Assembly (NCBI GenBank): GCA_017404665.1
Contig: JAFRBX010000004.1
Span: 1 to 64,000, forward strand
DNA from: Ruminococcus sp.
GTDB taxonomy: Bacteria > Bacillota > Clostridia > Oscillospirales > Acutalibacteraceae
Length of the DNA: 64,000 nt
Reading direction: 5' to 3'
The notes beneath the pieces were generated by a model. It had not been told where the DNA came from and made no database searches. It saw only the letters and a program-made list of their open reading frames with translations. The translations under genes were made by a program, and so were the position numbers. Within the stretch, counting starts at the first letter, position 1. The number at the start of each line of letters is the position of its first letter. This document shows, piece after piece, positions 26,700 to 35,442 of the stretch.

Positions 26700-27917
26700 A
26701 TGGAAAGAAGCTACCCGCGGGTAACGGTCAGCAAAAAGTGCGAGCGCTTTATCAAGGGCGGTCATATATGGGTCTATCACGACGAGATCCTCAGCGTTGA
26801 CGGCGCGTACGAAAACGGCGATATCGCGGATGTGATGACCGAGAAGGGCAGATACCTCGGCTCGGGATATATCAACGACAATTCCAAAATCCGTGTGCGG
26901 ATCATTTCCAAAAACGCCAACGACAGGTTTGACGAGGCTTTTTACCGCCGCAGGATCGACTATGCGGTCGACTATCGCCTGACGGTGATGGGAGAGGATT
27001 TTTCCTCCTGCCGGCTGATCTTCGGCGAGGCGGACGGCTTCCCGGGGCTGACGGTCGACAAGTTTGAAAATGTGCTGGTCGCCCAGGTACTGTCGCTCGG
27101 CGTTGATCGGATCAAGGGGATGATCTTCCGTTTGCTGGTCGACGCGCTGAAAGAGCGCGGGCACACGGTCGACGCTGTGTATGAGCGCAGCGACGTCAAG
27201 GTGCGCGAGCTGGAGGGGCTGGAGCAGTACAAGGGCTTTTATCCGCTCGACGGGCTGAGAACGGATTTGAACAGTGAGGTTGAGATCACCGAGAATGGAA
27301 TCCGTTATATCGTTGATTATATCAACGGACAGAAAACGGGATTTTTCCTTGATCAGAAATACAATCGCCGCGCTGTGGCGAAGATCGCGAAGGGCAAAAG
27401 GGTGCTGGACTGCTTTACGCATACGGGAGCGTTCGCGCTGAACGCCGCGACAAACGCGGAGCATGTGACGGCGGCGGATGTATCGCAGAGCGCGATCGAT
27501 ATGGCAAAGCGCAACGCTCAGCTCAACGGCTTTAATAACATTGATTTTGAGTGCGCGAATGTGTTCGAGCTGCTGACACAGGCAGAAAGCGAACGCCGCC
27601 GCGACTGGGATTTTATTATTCTCGATCCGCCGGCGTTCACGAAATCCCGTTCTACGGCACGCTCAGCGGAACGCGGCTATAAGGAGATCAATCTCAAGGC
27701 GATGAAGCTGCTGCCGCGGGGAGGATACCTCGCTACGTGCAGCTGCTCGCACTTCATGCCCGACGAGCAGTTCAGAAGGATGCTGTTTTCAGCCGCTGCT
27801 GACGCGAACGTCAGCCTCAGACAAGTAGAATGCAGACAGCAGAGCGCCGATCACCCGATCCTGTGGGGCGTCGACGAGACTGACTATCTGAAGTTTTATA
27901 TATTCCAAGTTGTATAA
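26700..27917 (+). CDS. Class I SAM-dependent rRNA methyltransferase (RlmI/YccW family)
   Basis: Probably a 23S rRNA cytosine-C5 methyltransferase. The 405 residues comprise an N-terminal PUA domain (about 1-90, RVTVSKKCERFIKGGHIWVY), an EEHEE-like region and the Rossmann methyltransferase domain. The SAM motif is VLDCFTHTGAFALNAA, the active-site motif LDPPAFTKSR, and the catalytic Cys region ATCSCSHFM. The start has AGGAG upstream. The downstream lipoprotein begins 16 nt after the stop and is probably co-transcribed. The exact target base is inferred from the family. Confidence 0.9.
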   Translation: MERSYPRVTVSKKCERFIKGGHIWVYHDEILSVDGAYENGDIADVMTEKGRYLGSGYINDNSKIRVRIISKNANDRFDEAFYRRRIDYAVDYRLTVMGEDFSSCRLIFGEADGFPGLTVDKFENVLVAQVLSLGVDRIKGMIFRLLVDALKERGHTVDAVYERSDVKVRELEGLEQYKGFYPLDGLRTDLNSEVEITENGIRYIVDYINGQKTGFFLDQKYNRRAVAKIAKGKRVLDCFTHTGAFALNAATNAEHVTAADVSQSAIDMAKRNAQLNGFNNIDFECANVFELLTQAESERRRDWDFIILDPPAFTKSRSTARSAERGYKEINLKAMKLLPRGGYLATCSCSHFMPDEQFRRMLFSAAADANVSLRQVECRQQSADHPILWGVDETDYLKFYIFQVV

Positions 27918-27933
27918 AAAAGGAGCGCAACAT

Positions 27934-28503
27934 ATGAAAAGAATCATTGCAATCATAGCAGCCGTATTGATGCTGACCGCAGTGCTTGCCGCCTGCGGAA
28001 AAGACAACAGCGAAGCGACCCCCGATACCGCGGCGAAGGAAAGTACCGCTGCCATAGAGACGACAACGGTGCTGGAGACGACCGCCGAGGGCAACACGAT
28101 CGAGCAGGACGCCGAAGGCAATGTGCTCGAAATCACTAAGGACGGCGAAGTGGTATCCATCAAGGATAAAACAGGCAGCAAAATCCCGATCACCGAGTAT
28201 ATTACAACGCACTATATCGTGACGGCAGGCGGCGTCGCGATCGGAAGCAGGGAATCCGGCTCCGGTTCTTCCGCCGTCAGCTCTTCCAAGGCTGAGAGCA
28301 GCTCGTCAAAGCCTGACAGCAGCTCCTCAAAATCCGAGGGCAGCTCTTCAAAGGCGAGCAGCCAGAGCGCGTCCTCTCAGTCCGCGGCTTCAAGCGCCGC
28401 TGAGGAGCCTTCGACCGAGGGAGAGGTCATTGAAGAAGAGATCCCCACCATCATCGTAGAGATCCCGGATGATCTCGACGAATATGAGCTGCCGATCCTG
28501 TGA
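27934..28503 (+). CDS. Lipoprotein with Ser-rich tail, unknown function
   Basis: A 189-residue exported lipoprotein. Lipobox LAAC (Cys22) is followed by a small region (about 55-105, DAEGNVLEITKDGEVVSIKD) that may form a beta-hairpin domain. A long Ser/Lys/Glu low-complexity stretch follows (about 112-165, SSSKPDSSSSKSEGSSSK), then an acidic end with EEIPTIIVEIPDDLDEY. The start is chosen at 27934, after AAAAGGAG. No family recognised. Confidence 0.75.
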   Translation: MKRIIAIIAAVLMLTAVLAACGKDNSEATPDTAAKESTAAIETTTVLETTAEGNTIEQDAEGNVLEITKDGEVVSIKDKTGSKIPITEYITTHYIVTAGGVAIGSRESGSGSSAVSSSKAESSSSKPDSSSSKSEGSSSKASSQSASSQSAASSAAEEPSTEGEVIEEEIPTIIVEIPDDLDEYELPIL

Positions 28504-28519
28504 CAGATAGAAAACCGGC

Positions 28520-28695
28520 GGGGAGAGATAGCGCGGCGTTATAATAACATGGTATTGCTTGCTCAAGATCTGTGCAATGATAATACAGCGCAGGATCAGG
28601 TCAAAAATGCGGTGTTACAGTGACGTTGCGTTATCTCTCCCTCAGTCATCGGCAAAGCGTTGCCGATGACAGCTCCCTCGTCAGAGGGAGACTTG
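28520..28695. mobile_element. MITE-like element copy 2 with adjacent family-B repeat
   Basis: Core 28520-28641 (122 bp) with ends GGGGAGAGATAGCGC / GCGTTATCTCTCCC; the left end carries one substitution. Directly joined on the right is a family-B unit (CTCAGTCATCGGC ... GCCGATGACAGCTCCCTCGTCAGAGGGAG). The left B hairpin of the other two copies is missing. Confidence 0.65.
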
Positions 28696-28736
28696 GAAAC
28701 ACTCAGCTCTTTGCTGATGTTCTTTTTCGACATGCA

Positions 28737-28772
28737 AACAGCGGCTCCGTGCAAAGGTACGGAGCCGCTGTT
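28737..28772. terminator. Terminator hairpin
   Basis: AACAGCGGCTCCGT-GCAAAGGT-ACGGAGCCGCTGTT, a 14-bp stem, between the Ser-rich lipoprotein and ydjH ends. Confidence 0.8.
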
Positions 28773-28863
28773 CTGTTGGAATGTTTTTTATACTTTAAGA
28801 TGCTTTACCGGAAACAGTATGAAAAGCGTTTTGTCAGAAACCGGTATTACAGAAATACGATGA

Positions 28864-29655
28864 TCAGAACTTGGAACCGCCGCCGCTGTAGGAGCCGCCG
28901 CCGGAGCTGTGGCTGGAGCCGCCGGAGGAGGAGCTTTCCTTGGGTCTGGCGGTACGGGAGACGGTGCTGTACAGATAGGTGTCGCGCGCCGCGGTGACGT
29001 TCATGCTGCCGGGACGGACATAGTTGACGGCGCCGCGCTCCATCTTAACGCTCTTGAGCTGAGATTTCAGGATCCGCAGGATAATCATGGCGATCACAAA
29101 GCCGATCAGGAACGAGAAGGGGAGCATATACCACTTGACGTGCGGGGGAACCGCTTCCTTGACGCCGAGCGCGATCGCGTTCAGAAATTCGTAGTAGCCG
29201 TAGGAATCGGGGTTATGATTGTTGATGGCGTCGGTGCGGATGTCTTCACTCTCTTCGTCGGACAGACGCTTGACGCATTTGCCGGAGCCGTAAACGAGCA
29301 CCTGACGGTCGCCGTCTTCATCCGAGAGGACCAGACCGACGACGACGCCGTCGGTGTTGACGCCGCAGCAGGTCTCATAGTATCTCTGGGTGTAATCCTG
29401 CGCCGTGCCGGTGTGAGTGAAGGTTGCGCCGTACAGATCGTTGGCTGTGAAGAAAACGATGTTGCAGTTACACTTGGCGCAGACCTCATACAGGGTGTTG
29501 TTGAGCGCCTGCTCCTCGGCGTCGGACAGCAGGTTCGCGTTGTCGTCGAAACGATAGGAATAACCGACGCTTTCGCCCGCGGCGGACGCGGGGATGACCG
29601 CGACGGATACGATCAGAAGAACCGAAAAAAGGATGGCGATAATACGTTTTGTCAT
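28864..29655 (-). CDS. ydjH: TPM-domain membrane protein (YdjH-like)
   Basis: A 263-residue protein with a signal peptide (1-25), an extracytoplasmic TPM domain (about 30-170: NLLSDAEEQALNNTLYEVCA ... DGVVVGLVLSDEDGDRQVLV), one transmembrane helix (about 178-198) and a cytoplasmic Ser/Gly-rich tail ending GGGSYSGGGSKF. This is the build of the TPM-phosphatase family (YgcG, Psb32). In Bacillus subtilis a TPM protein, YdjH, is encoded with YdjG and YdjI and the three are linked to membrane-stress proteins of the PspA type. Here the same three are consecutive. The symbol is assigned by domain and order, not by measured identity. Confidence 0.8.
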   Translation of the reverse strand: MTKRIIAILFSVLLIVSVAVIPASAAGESVGYSYRFDDNANLLSDAEEQALNNTLYEVCAKCNCNIVFFTANDLYGATFTHTGTAQDYTQRYYETCCGVNTDGVVVGLVLSDEDGDRQVLVYGSGKCVKRLSDEESEDIRTDAINNHNPDSYGYYEFLNAIALGVKEAVPPHVKWYMLPFSFLIGFVIAMIILRILKSQLKSVKMERGAVNYVRPGSMNVTAARDTYLYSTVSRTARPKESSSSGGSSHSSGGGSYSGGGSKF

Positions 29656-29667
29656 GTCGGAACCCCC

Positions 29668-30750
29668 TTACATCAGCTGTGCTATCCACATGCCCGCGTA
29701 AATGACGGCGCCTGCGACAGCGGTGATGAGTGCGGCAACTTTCCAGAATTTGCCTTTATCGGTGGGGAGGTTGCCGACGAACTTGCCTGTCTGACCGTTC
29801 ATGGCAAAGGTGAATTTTTCATCCTTATAGGTGGTGTTCAGCAGCCAGACGGGGTAGAACGCGTATTTGGTCTTGCCGTCGTGCAGACGAACGGAGGAAT
29901 ACTCGGGGGTGACGGTTGCGTAGCCTTTGACGGTATCGCGGAACGCGTCCTCCGTGGAGGTCTTGATGCGCTCATTGGCTCTGCCGATGGACTGTTCGGC
30001 GGAAACGTCGTACTTGTCGGCAAAGTAGCCGGACAGGTAGGCGGTCTGGAATTCGACCGCGTCCGAAAAGTTGTAGGGCTCGACAGATTCCATCAGATCG
30101 TCCGCCATGCGGGTGGAGCCGTCGACGGGAACGTGGTCAAAGCCGATGTAGCCCGCGCGGTAGACGGAGAAGTAGGAGGTCTCGACATAATTATAGTCGG
30201 AATCCGACCATGCGCGGGTGCGCGTGGCGCGGAAGCGGATATCGGCGTCGGCGTTCGAGTCGAACAGCCAGAAGGGGACGTAGATGCCCTTGATCTCGTC
30301 GATGTGGTTCTCATCCTTGAAGACCTTCGGGAGCAGGAACTTGCCCTTGAGGTGCTTGACATATTCCGCCTTCGCTGCCTCCTTATCGAGCTTGAAGGGG
30401 ATGACGTAATCGGGCTTGAGAGCGCCTGAGAACTGCTGCATAATGATCGCGTGGTTGCCGCAGAAGGGGCAGTCGGTCGCCGCGGTGTACTCGTCGCCGA
30501 CGATCTCGCCGCCGCAGCTCTGGCATATGTAGGAGCGCAGGTCGGTGGCTTCGTCGACCGTCCACTGGGTGCCCGCGTCGGTGTCCCAGTCAAGGTTGTC
30601 GGTACCCTCGTTTTTGAGGTCTTCGTCATACGCCTTGACCGCTTCTACCTCAAATTCTGTATCGCAGAAGGGACATTTCAGTTTTTGTACCGAGCTGTCA
30701 AACGCCAGCGCGCCGCTGCAGCACGGACATTTATATTCATGTACTGCCAT
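29668..30750 (-). CDS. ydjG: Zinc-ribbon membrane protein (YdjG-like)
   Basis: A 360-residue protein with two zinc ribbons at the N-terminus: YKCPCCSGALAF ... KCPFC (about 7-31) and ICQSCGGEIVG ... DCPFCGNHA (about 73-97). A long beta-rich domain follows (about 105-320, with KPDYVIPFKLDKEAAKAEY and GIYVPFWLFDSNADADIRFR), then a C-terminal transmembrane helix (about 335-357). It begins 3 nt after the SPFH gene's stop and 12 nt before ydjH, which indicates an operon. The role is likely that of an adaptor between the SPFH protein and the membrane. Confidence 0.8.
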   Translation of the reverse strand: MAVHEYKCPCCSGALAFDSSVQKLKCPFCDTEFEVEAVKAYDEDLKNEGTDNLDWDTDAGTQWTVDEATDLRSYICQSCGGEIVGDEYTAATDCPFCGNHAIIMQQFSGALKPDYVIPFKLDKEAAKAEYVKHLKGKFLLPKVFKDENHIDEIKGIYVPFWLFDSNADADIRFRATRTRAWSDSDYNYVETSYFSVYRAGYIGFDHVPVDGSTRMADDLMESVEPYNFSDAVEFQTAYLSGYFADKYDVSAEQSIGRANERIKTSTEDAFRDTVKGYATVTPEYSSVRLHDGKTKYAFYPVWLLNTTYKDEKFTFAMNGQTGKFVGNLPTDKGKFWKVAALITAVAGAVIYAGMWIAQLM

Positions 30751-30753
30751 AGA

Positions 30754-32097
30754 TCATACCTTGTCGCTGTCGTCAAAGGGATCGCCGCACTCGGGGCAGA
30801 ACCTCGGCGGGTTGTGGGGATCCTCGGGCTGCCAGCCGCACTTGCTGCACTTATAAACGGCAGCGGCTTCGGGCTTCTTAGAGCCGCAGTTGGAGCAGAA
30901 CTTGCCCTTGTTGACCGCGCCGCAGGAGCAGGTCCAGCTGTCATCCTCGGGCTTTTTGGCGCCGCACTCCATGCAGAACTTGCCGGAAGCCTGCTTACCG
31001 CAGTTGGGGCAGGTCCAAGCGCCGGCAGCCGGAGCCGCGGGAGCAGCCTGCTGCTGTGCCGCCTGCTGCTGCGCCATCTGCTGTTGCTGCTGACCGATCT
31101 GGAAGAGGCTTGCGGCGTTAGCGCCGCCTGCGCCCTGCGCCATGCCCATGCCCATGAACGCGCCTACAGCGCCGCCTTGATTGTTCGCGGCGTCCTGCAT
31201 CGCCTGCGCCTGTGCGCCGACGAGGTGAGCCGCAGCCATGTTGGGATCGCGGAAAGCAGCGTTGCGCTGGACTTCCTTGAGCATCTTCTGATCCTCTTCG
31301 GGGAGGTCAACGTTCTGGAATGCGATGGAAACGAGCTTTAAGCCGCGCAGCTTACCCCACTTTTCGTCGAGGACTTCGTTGAGCGCGGTGAGCATATCCT
31401 CCTCATGATCGGGGAGCTCATAGGGGCGGATCTCCTTGTGAGAGATCTTGCCGAAGCCGGGACGCAGCGCGCCGATGAACTCGGTCTTGAGCTGTTTGTC
31501 GATCTCGGAACGCAGATAGTCGCCGCCCGCGAAGTTGCCGCAGACCTTGGTGTAGAAAATGATCGGGTTGTCGATGATGTAGCTGTAGAAGCCGTTGCAG
31601 CGGACGCTGACGTCGAGGTCGATGCCGATGCGGCTGTCGACAACGCGGAAGGGGATGGGGTTAGCGGTGCCGAAGGGGTTCTCCATCATCTCAAGGGTGT
31701 TGAAATAATAGACGCGCTGATCCTTGGGAGCCTCGCCGCCGTAGGTAAAGCGCTTGCCGATCTCCATAAAGGTGCGCTTGAGGGATTCGCCGAATTTGCC
31801 CGTAAAGATAGAGGGCTCGGTCTTGGAGTTGTAGGTATACTCACCGGGAACGGCGCAGATCTCGGCAACGACGCCCTGGTCGGTGATGATGGCGCACTGA
31901 CCGTCGGCGACGATCAGACCCGAACCGTCGGAGATAACGTTATCCGATCCTTTGGTGTTCGAGGAGCGTCCGGATGTTTTCTTGACGCCTTTGCGCGCGA
32001 GAACCGTCTTGGGCATCGCATCGCAGGTAAAGAATTCTTTCCACTGGTCTGCCAGCACTCCGCCCGCGGAGCCTAATGCAGCTTTGATAAGACCCAT
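30754..32097 (-). CDS. ydjI: SPFH/virion-core-like protein with C-terminal zinc ribbons (YdjI-like)
   Basis: A 447-residue cytoplasmic, membrane-associated protein. The SPFH (stomatin-like) domain spans about 25-270 (SDGSGLIVADGQCAIITDQG ... FTYGGEAPKDQRVYYFNTLE). An Ala/Gln/Gly-rich segment (about 285-345, QQQQQMAQQQAAQQQ) leads to three tandem zinc ribbons: CPNCGKQASGKFCMECG, CSCGAVNKGKFCSNCG and CSKCGWQPED ... FCPECG. The start at 32097 has AGGAGG upstream. It is the first gene of a three-gene operon. No PspA (YdjF) homologue is seen in the window. Confidence 0.85.
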   Translation of the reverse strand: MGLIKAALGSAGGVLADQWKEFFTCDAMPKTVLARKGVKKTSGRSSNTKGSDNVISDGSGLIVADGQCAIITDQGVVAEICAVPGEYTYNSKTEPSIFTGKFGESLKRTFMEIGKRFTYGGEAPKDQRVYYFNTLEMMENPFGTANPIPFRVVDSRIGIDLDVSVRCNGFYSYIIDNPIIFYTKVCGNFAGGDYLRSEIDKQLKTEFIGALRPGFGKISHKEIRPYELPDHEEDMLTALNEVLDEKWGKLRGLKLVSIAFQNVDLPEEDQKMLKEVQRNAAFRDPNMAAAHLVGAQAQAMQDAANNQGGAVGAFMGMGMAQGAGGANAASLFQIGQQQQQMAQQQAAQQQAAPAAPAAGAWTCPNCGKQASGKFCMECGAKKPEDDSWTCSCGAVNKGKFCSNCGSKKPEAAAVYKCSKCGWQPEDPHNPPRFCPECGDPFDDSDKV

Positions 32098-32559
32098 AAA
32101 AATATCCTCCTGATAATTGAAATTGCAGACGGCGGTCAAATGATTTGCCTGTTTTGCGACCGCACATTATCTTACAGTTTATAATTATACTATAAAGCGA
32201 TCAATAAATGCAAGTGGTGAATTGTAAAGAATCTGCTGCCTTTATTTGGAGAATATGACAAAAACGGGCAGGCTGTCGCTCCCGCGCGGGAGGACGCGGA
32301 GGGATCAACAGAGAAAAAGGCGATTTTTGACCATATTTCCGATTTTTACCTTTCCGTATTGTAAATAATGACAAAAGGAATTTTTGTGAGCCGTATGGTG
32401 TTATAATTTTCTCCAAAGATATGCGCAGCGGATTGACTTATGATTTATTTTTTCTATAATAGAATTGTATTGAAAATCTTCCGAAAGCCGAACGGCAGGA
32501 TTCAGTCTTTTGCCGACAGCTTCGGGGAAATACAGATTAATGAAATGAGGTAACTATTT
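32098..32559. promoter_or_regulatory. Divergent intergenic region with promoter for the zinc-ribbon protein gene
   Basis: A 462-bp gap without a convincing gene. A plus-strand promoter is seen: -35 TTGACT (32433-32438), a 16-nt spacer and -10 TATAAT (32455-32460), giving a leader of about 92 nt ending in a GAGGTAACT ribosome binding site. The leader contains GCCGAACGGC, a short hairpin. The promoter for ydjI should lie near 32.15-32.2 kb but was not pinned down. Confidence 0.5.
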
Positions 32560-33141
32560 ATGGCTTTTTGTTCACAATGCGGTCAACAGATTCCCGATGA
32601 CGCTAATAACTGTCCTTACTGCGGTACTGCTGTCAACGCACAGACAGCTCCCCAGCAGACTTATCAGCAGCCGACTTACCAGCAGCAGGCTCCTCAGCAG
32701 GGTTATGCCGCTCCCGTCAACGCGACTGTGATGCCCGATCAGGACGTTCAGAGCAGCAGAGGCATCGCATGGCTGTCTTACGTAGGTCTTCTGTTCCTGA
32801 TTCCCATGTTCGTAAAGAAAGAATCTCCCTACTGTCAGTATCATGTCAAGCAGGGCGCTACCCTGTTCGCTGTAGAGCTTGCTTACTGGATTACAAAGGC
32901 GATCCTGCTCGCCATCATCAACCTGATTTTCCCGGGCTACAGCTTCTACGGTTATACCGTACACAGCGGAGTATACAACGTCTTTTCCATCCTGTTCAAC
33001 TTAGCATACATCTTCCTTGTCGTTCTGATGATCATCGGTATTGTCAACGCAGCTAAGGGCAACAAGAAGGAACTGCCCCTGATCAGCAAGATCCCGTGGA
33101 TCGCGACCCTGCTCGACAAGACCGTTTATAAGAACATTTGA
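32560..33141 (+). CDS. Zinc-ribbon membrane protein, unknown function
   Basis: A 193-residue protein. An N-terminal zinc ribbon (CSQCGQQIPDDANNCPYCG, 4-22) is followed by a Gln/Pro/Tyr-rich linker (about 28-52) and a membrane part with about four helices (about 67-175), resembling DUF4870-like or TM2-like small integral proteins. The conserved-looking YHVKQGATLFAVELAYW motif sits between the first helices. Codon choice is strongly biased, so it is probably abundant. Its end overlaps the control hairpin of the next gene. Confidence 0.75.
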   Translation: MAFCSQCGQQIPDDANNCPYCGTAVNAQTAPQQTYQQPTYQQQAPQQGYAAPVNATVMPDQDVQSSRGIAWLSYVGLLFLIPMFVKKESPYCQYHVKQGATLFAVELAYWITKAILLAIINLIFPGYSFYGYTVHSGVYNVFSILFNLAYIFLVVLMIIGIVNAAKGNKKELPLISKIPWIATLLDKTVYKNI

Positions 33142-33161
33142 TGGATGTAACATAGATCATA

Positions 33162-33215
33162 TTGACTTTACAATCACCTCGGCGTATGGTATCATACGGC
33201 TGAGGTGATTTTTTT
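33162..33215 (+). promoter_or_regulatory. Dual-use hairpin: terminator, internal promoter and masked ribosome binding site
   Basis: AATCACCTCGGCGTATG-GTAT-CATACGGCTGAGGTGATT followed by TTTTTT (33169-33215) is a terminator for the zinc-ribbon gene. Its 3' arm contains GAGGTGA, the ribosome binding site for the TTG start at 33214. A promoter TTGACT (33162-33167), 17 nt, TATGGT (33185-33190) overlaps the 5' arm, so transcripts started there would lack the 5' arm and leave the ribosome binding site free. Confidence 0.6.
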
Positions 33216-33528
33216 GGCTTCAACTAAGGATTATCTGGATTATATACTGGAGCAGCTCGGTCTCTTGGAGGATATCTCGTACCGCGCGATGATGGGGGAA
33301 TACATCCTCTATGTGCAGGGGAAGGTGTTCGGCGGGATCTATGACAACCGCTTTCTGGTCAAGCCGGTGAAATCGGCGCGGGCGATGATGCCCGAGGCGC
33401 CGATGGAGCTGCCGTATGAGGGCGCGAAGGAGATGCTCTTGGTGGAAGATGTCGAGGACAGGGAGTTTTTGGCGGAGCTGGTGAGCGCGATGGCGGAAGA
33501 GCTGCCCGCCCCGAGGAAAAAGAAATAA
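33214..33528 (+). CDS. TfoX N-terminal domain protein
   Basis: A 104-residue single-domain protein of the TfoX_N family: MASTKDYLDYILEQLG, ISYRAMMGEYILYVQGKVFG, DNRFLVKPVKSA. The C-terminus ends in a Lys run. The TTG start is chosen because GAGGTGA is correctly spaced and homologues begin at this point; a GTG three codons earlier lies inside the ribosome binding site. In Proteobacteria TfoX acts in competence control, but stand-alone TfoX_N proteins in Firmicutes have no settled role. Confidence 0.85.
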   Translation: MASTKDYLDYILEQLGLLEDISYRAMMGEYILYVQGKVFGGIYDNRFLVKPVKSARAMMPEAPMELPYEGAKEMLLVEDVEDREFLAELVSAMAEELPAPRKKK

Positions 33529-33536
33529 TGAATGGG

Positions 33537-33574
33537 AAAGGCTGTTTCGTCCGATTGGGATGAAACAGCCTTTT
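33537..33574. terminator. Terminator after the TfoX_N gene
   Basis: AAAGGCTGTTTC ... GAAACAGCCTTTTG, a 12-bp stem. Confidence 0.8.
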
Positions 33575-33719
33575 GATATGCAGATTTTCAGATTCGATCG
33601 TTGTGAATTGAAATGCCGGATGGCGGGAAGTGATACTAGTTTTCAATAGAAAGAAGACAATTATTATCGAGGATGGTTTCCGCAATACTTCGTTGTCGTT
33701 TAGTATAAGAGATCATCTA

Positions 33720-34886
33720 TTATTCCGAAGCGTCTGCCTGCGCTTTCGGGAAGGCGTATTGAAGGTAGTCGGGGAAGATCGCGCGCCAGTACATTTCATT
33801 GTGGACGCCGTCGTCATAGAGCTTTGTGACGATCTTGTCCTCGGGATAGCCGATCTTCTTCAGGTTATCGGGCATGGATACGGTGCCGGTGTACAGCGCT
33901 TGCTCGAGAGAATCGGCGGAGCTGTTGCCGCAGTAGAGGTAGATGAAGGGGGCGTTTTCGGAGTAGTCCTGTTGGCTGAGCCAATCGACCCATGTGTCGT
34001 CGGAGAACAGCAGGAACGCGGGGGAGAGGGCGCCGACGGAGGCGAACTTGTCCGGATGCGCCATCGCGATGTAAAAGCTCTCGATGCCGCCCGAGGAGCT
34101 GCCGCTGACGTGGGTGTGCTCGCGGTCGGTATAAACGTTGTAATTCTCGTTGATATAGGGCATGACGGTATCGACGACGAAGTCGGCAAAATATTCGCCG
34201 TGGCCGTCCTCGTAGTCCTCGGAGAGGACCTCGCCGATATCGGGCGTCAGCTCGTTGTCGCGCCAGCTGTCGGCGTTCTCGATTCCGACGATGATGCATT
34301 TCTCACCGCCGTTTTCCGCCATCGCGAGAGCGCTTTCCGCGGCGCCCCAGCTGCCGGTGGAGGTGGAGGAGCGGTCAAAGACGTTTTGGCCGTCGGTCAT
34401 GTAGATGACGGAGTATTTGTCCTCGGAGGACGCGTCGTAGTCGTCGGGCGTCCAGATCAGGATATCCTTAGTGCGCTTTTCGTAGTCAAAGGTCTTGCGT
34501 GTGTATTTCGGGCTCCCTTCCAAAGCGGGGACGGTGTAGGGGTAGAAGCGGCCGGGGGTCAGATCCCATCCGGTGACGTAGTCGTTGAACGCGAGCTCCT
34601 CGGTGACGTTGTTGTCGGCGGTGATGATCACGCGGTCGTAGAGCGACGTGTCGGCGCGGCAGGAATATACGGCGTATTCGTTGTCGGCTGAGGTGGTTTG
34701 CCCCAGTTTGACCTCGAGGGTTTCGCCGGTTTCGGTGCTTTTGAAGGTCGCGGTGACGTTTTCGCGGGAGGCTTTGTCCAGTACCGCTAATGCGTGACCG
34801 GCTTCGGTTTGGTTGTTTTCACCGCAGGCGGTGAAAACCGCCGCGGTCAGCAGGACGCAGAGGATGAGGGAAAGGATTCTTTTCAT
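33720..34886 (-). CDS. Lipoprotein esterase (putative esterase D/CE1-like family)
   Basis: A 388-residue cell-surface enzyme with lipobox FTAC (Cys21). An N-terminal beta domain (about 30-120) precedes an alpha/beta-hydrolase domain of the putative-esterase family (YSVIYMTDGQNVFD). The nucleophile elbow is VSGSSSGGIES (GxSxG), and the likely catalytic His is in DDGVHNEMYW. Family members include feruloyl/acetyl xylan esterases and siderophore esterases; the substrate here is not evident. It follows a small membrane protein gene by 3 nt on the same strand. Confidence 0.85.
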   Translation of the reverse strand: MKRILSLILCVLLTAAVFTACGENNQTEAGHALAVLDKASRENVTATFKSTETGETLEVKLGQTTSADNEYAVYSCRADTSLYDRVIITADNNVTEELAFNDYVTGWDLTPGRFYPYTVPALEGSPKYTRKTFDYEKRTKDILIWTPDDYDASSEDKYSVIYMTDGQNVFDRSSTSTGSWGAAESALAMAENGGEKCIIVGIENADSWRDNELTPDIGEVLSEDYEDGHGEYFADFVVDTVMPYINENYNVYTDREHTHVSGSSSGGIESFYIAMAHPDKFASVGALSPAFLLFSDDTWVDWLSQQDYSENAPFIYLYCGNSSADSLEQALYTGTVSMPDNLKKIGYPEDKIVTKLYDDGVHNEMYWRAIFPDYLQYAFPKAQADASE

Positions 34887-34889
34887 GAT

Positions 34890-35261
34890 CTAATCTCCTT
34901 CTTTGTTTTGTGTGCTTTGATACGGCAGTTCGTTGCTTTGGACGGAGTAGGGATTTTTATTCAACTTTTGGTTCCATGGCAGGTCGCTTTCCTTGACGGA
35001 ATAGGGATTTTTATTTTGGACCGGCGGCGTGGGAGGTACGGAGCCCGCCCATGTGCCCAGTCCCCAGAGCACCAGCATCCAGACCAGCATGTACAGCAGG
35101 AATACGCCGAAATAGACGAGGCAGTACCACCATTTGATGTACTGCGGGATGATGAAATGCAGACCGAGCAGGATCCACCCCGGGACGGTGAGGCGGAAGT
35201 TGAGCAGGATGTTGAACAGAAGGATCAGAAAGAATGAGCCGGAACGGCGTGTTTTGCGCAT
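34890..35261 (-). CDS. Small hydrophobic membrane protein with NPYSV repeats
   Basis: A 123-residue protein with about two long hydrophobic segments (about 10-38 and 42-72) and a polar tail containing two imperfect repeats: NKNPYSVKESDLPWNQK and NKNPYSVQSNELPYQS. The AAGGAGA ribosome binding site lies about 12 nt upstream. It is co-transcribed with the esterase. No family recognised. Confidence 0.65.
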   Translation of the reverse strand: MRKTRRSGSFFLILLFNILLNFRLTVPGWILLGLHFIIPQYIKWWYCLVYFGVFLLYMLVWMLVLWGLGTWAGSVPPTPPVQNKNPYSVKESDLPWNQKLNKNPYSVQSNELPYQSTQNKEGD

Positions 35262-35369
35262 TATGGAGTGGTCTCCTTTGGCGATGGATATAGCATTTGG
35301 CGATTGCCGAATAAATGTGATTGAGTATTATGCCTCACTGAGTTCGGGGCGATATCGGACCAGCCCGCC

Positions 35370-35422
35370 CCTCATCCGTCACCCTTTGGGTGACACCTTC
35401 CCCCCGAGGGGAAGGCTTTTTG
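35370..35422. repeat. Family-B repeat
   Basis: CCCCTCATCCGTCACCC-TTT-GGGTGACACCTTCCCCCCGAGGGGAAGGCTT, downstream of apbE, in the gap to the small hydrophobic membrane-protein gene. Confidence 0.7.
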
Positions 35423-35442
35423 ATTGCCCTGCGGGGAAGATC

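Noticed and set aside
28909..30429. A 506-codon open frame opposite the ydjH/ydjG genes
   Set aside because: It spans two real genes and their junction on the other strand, with no start signal.
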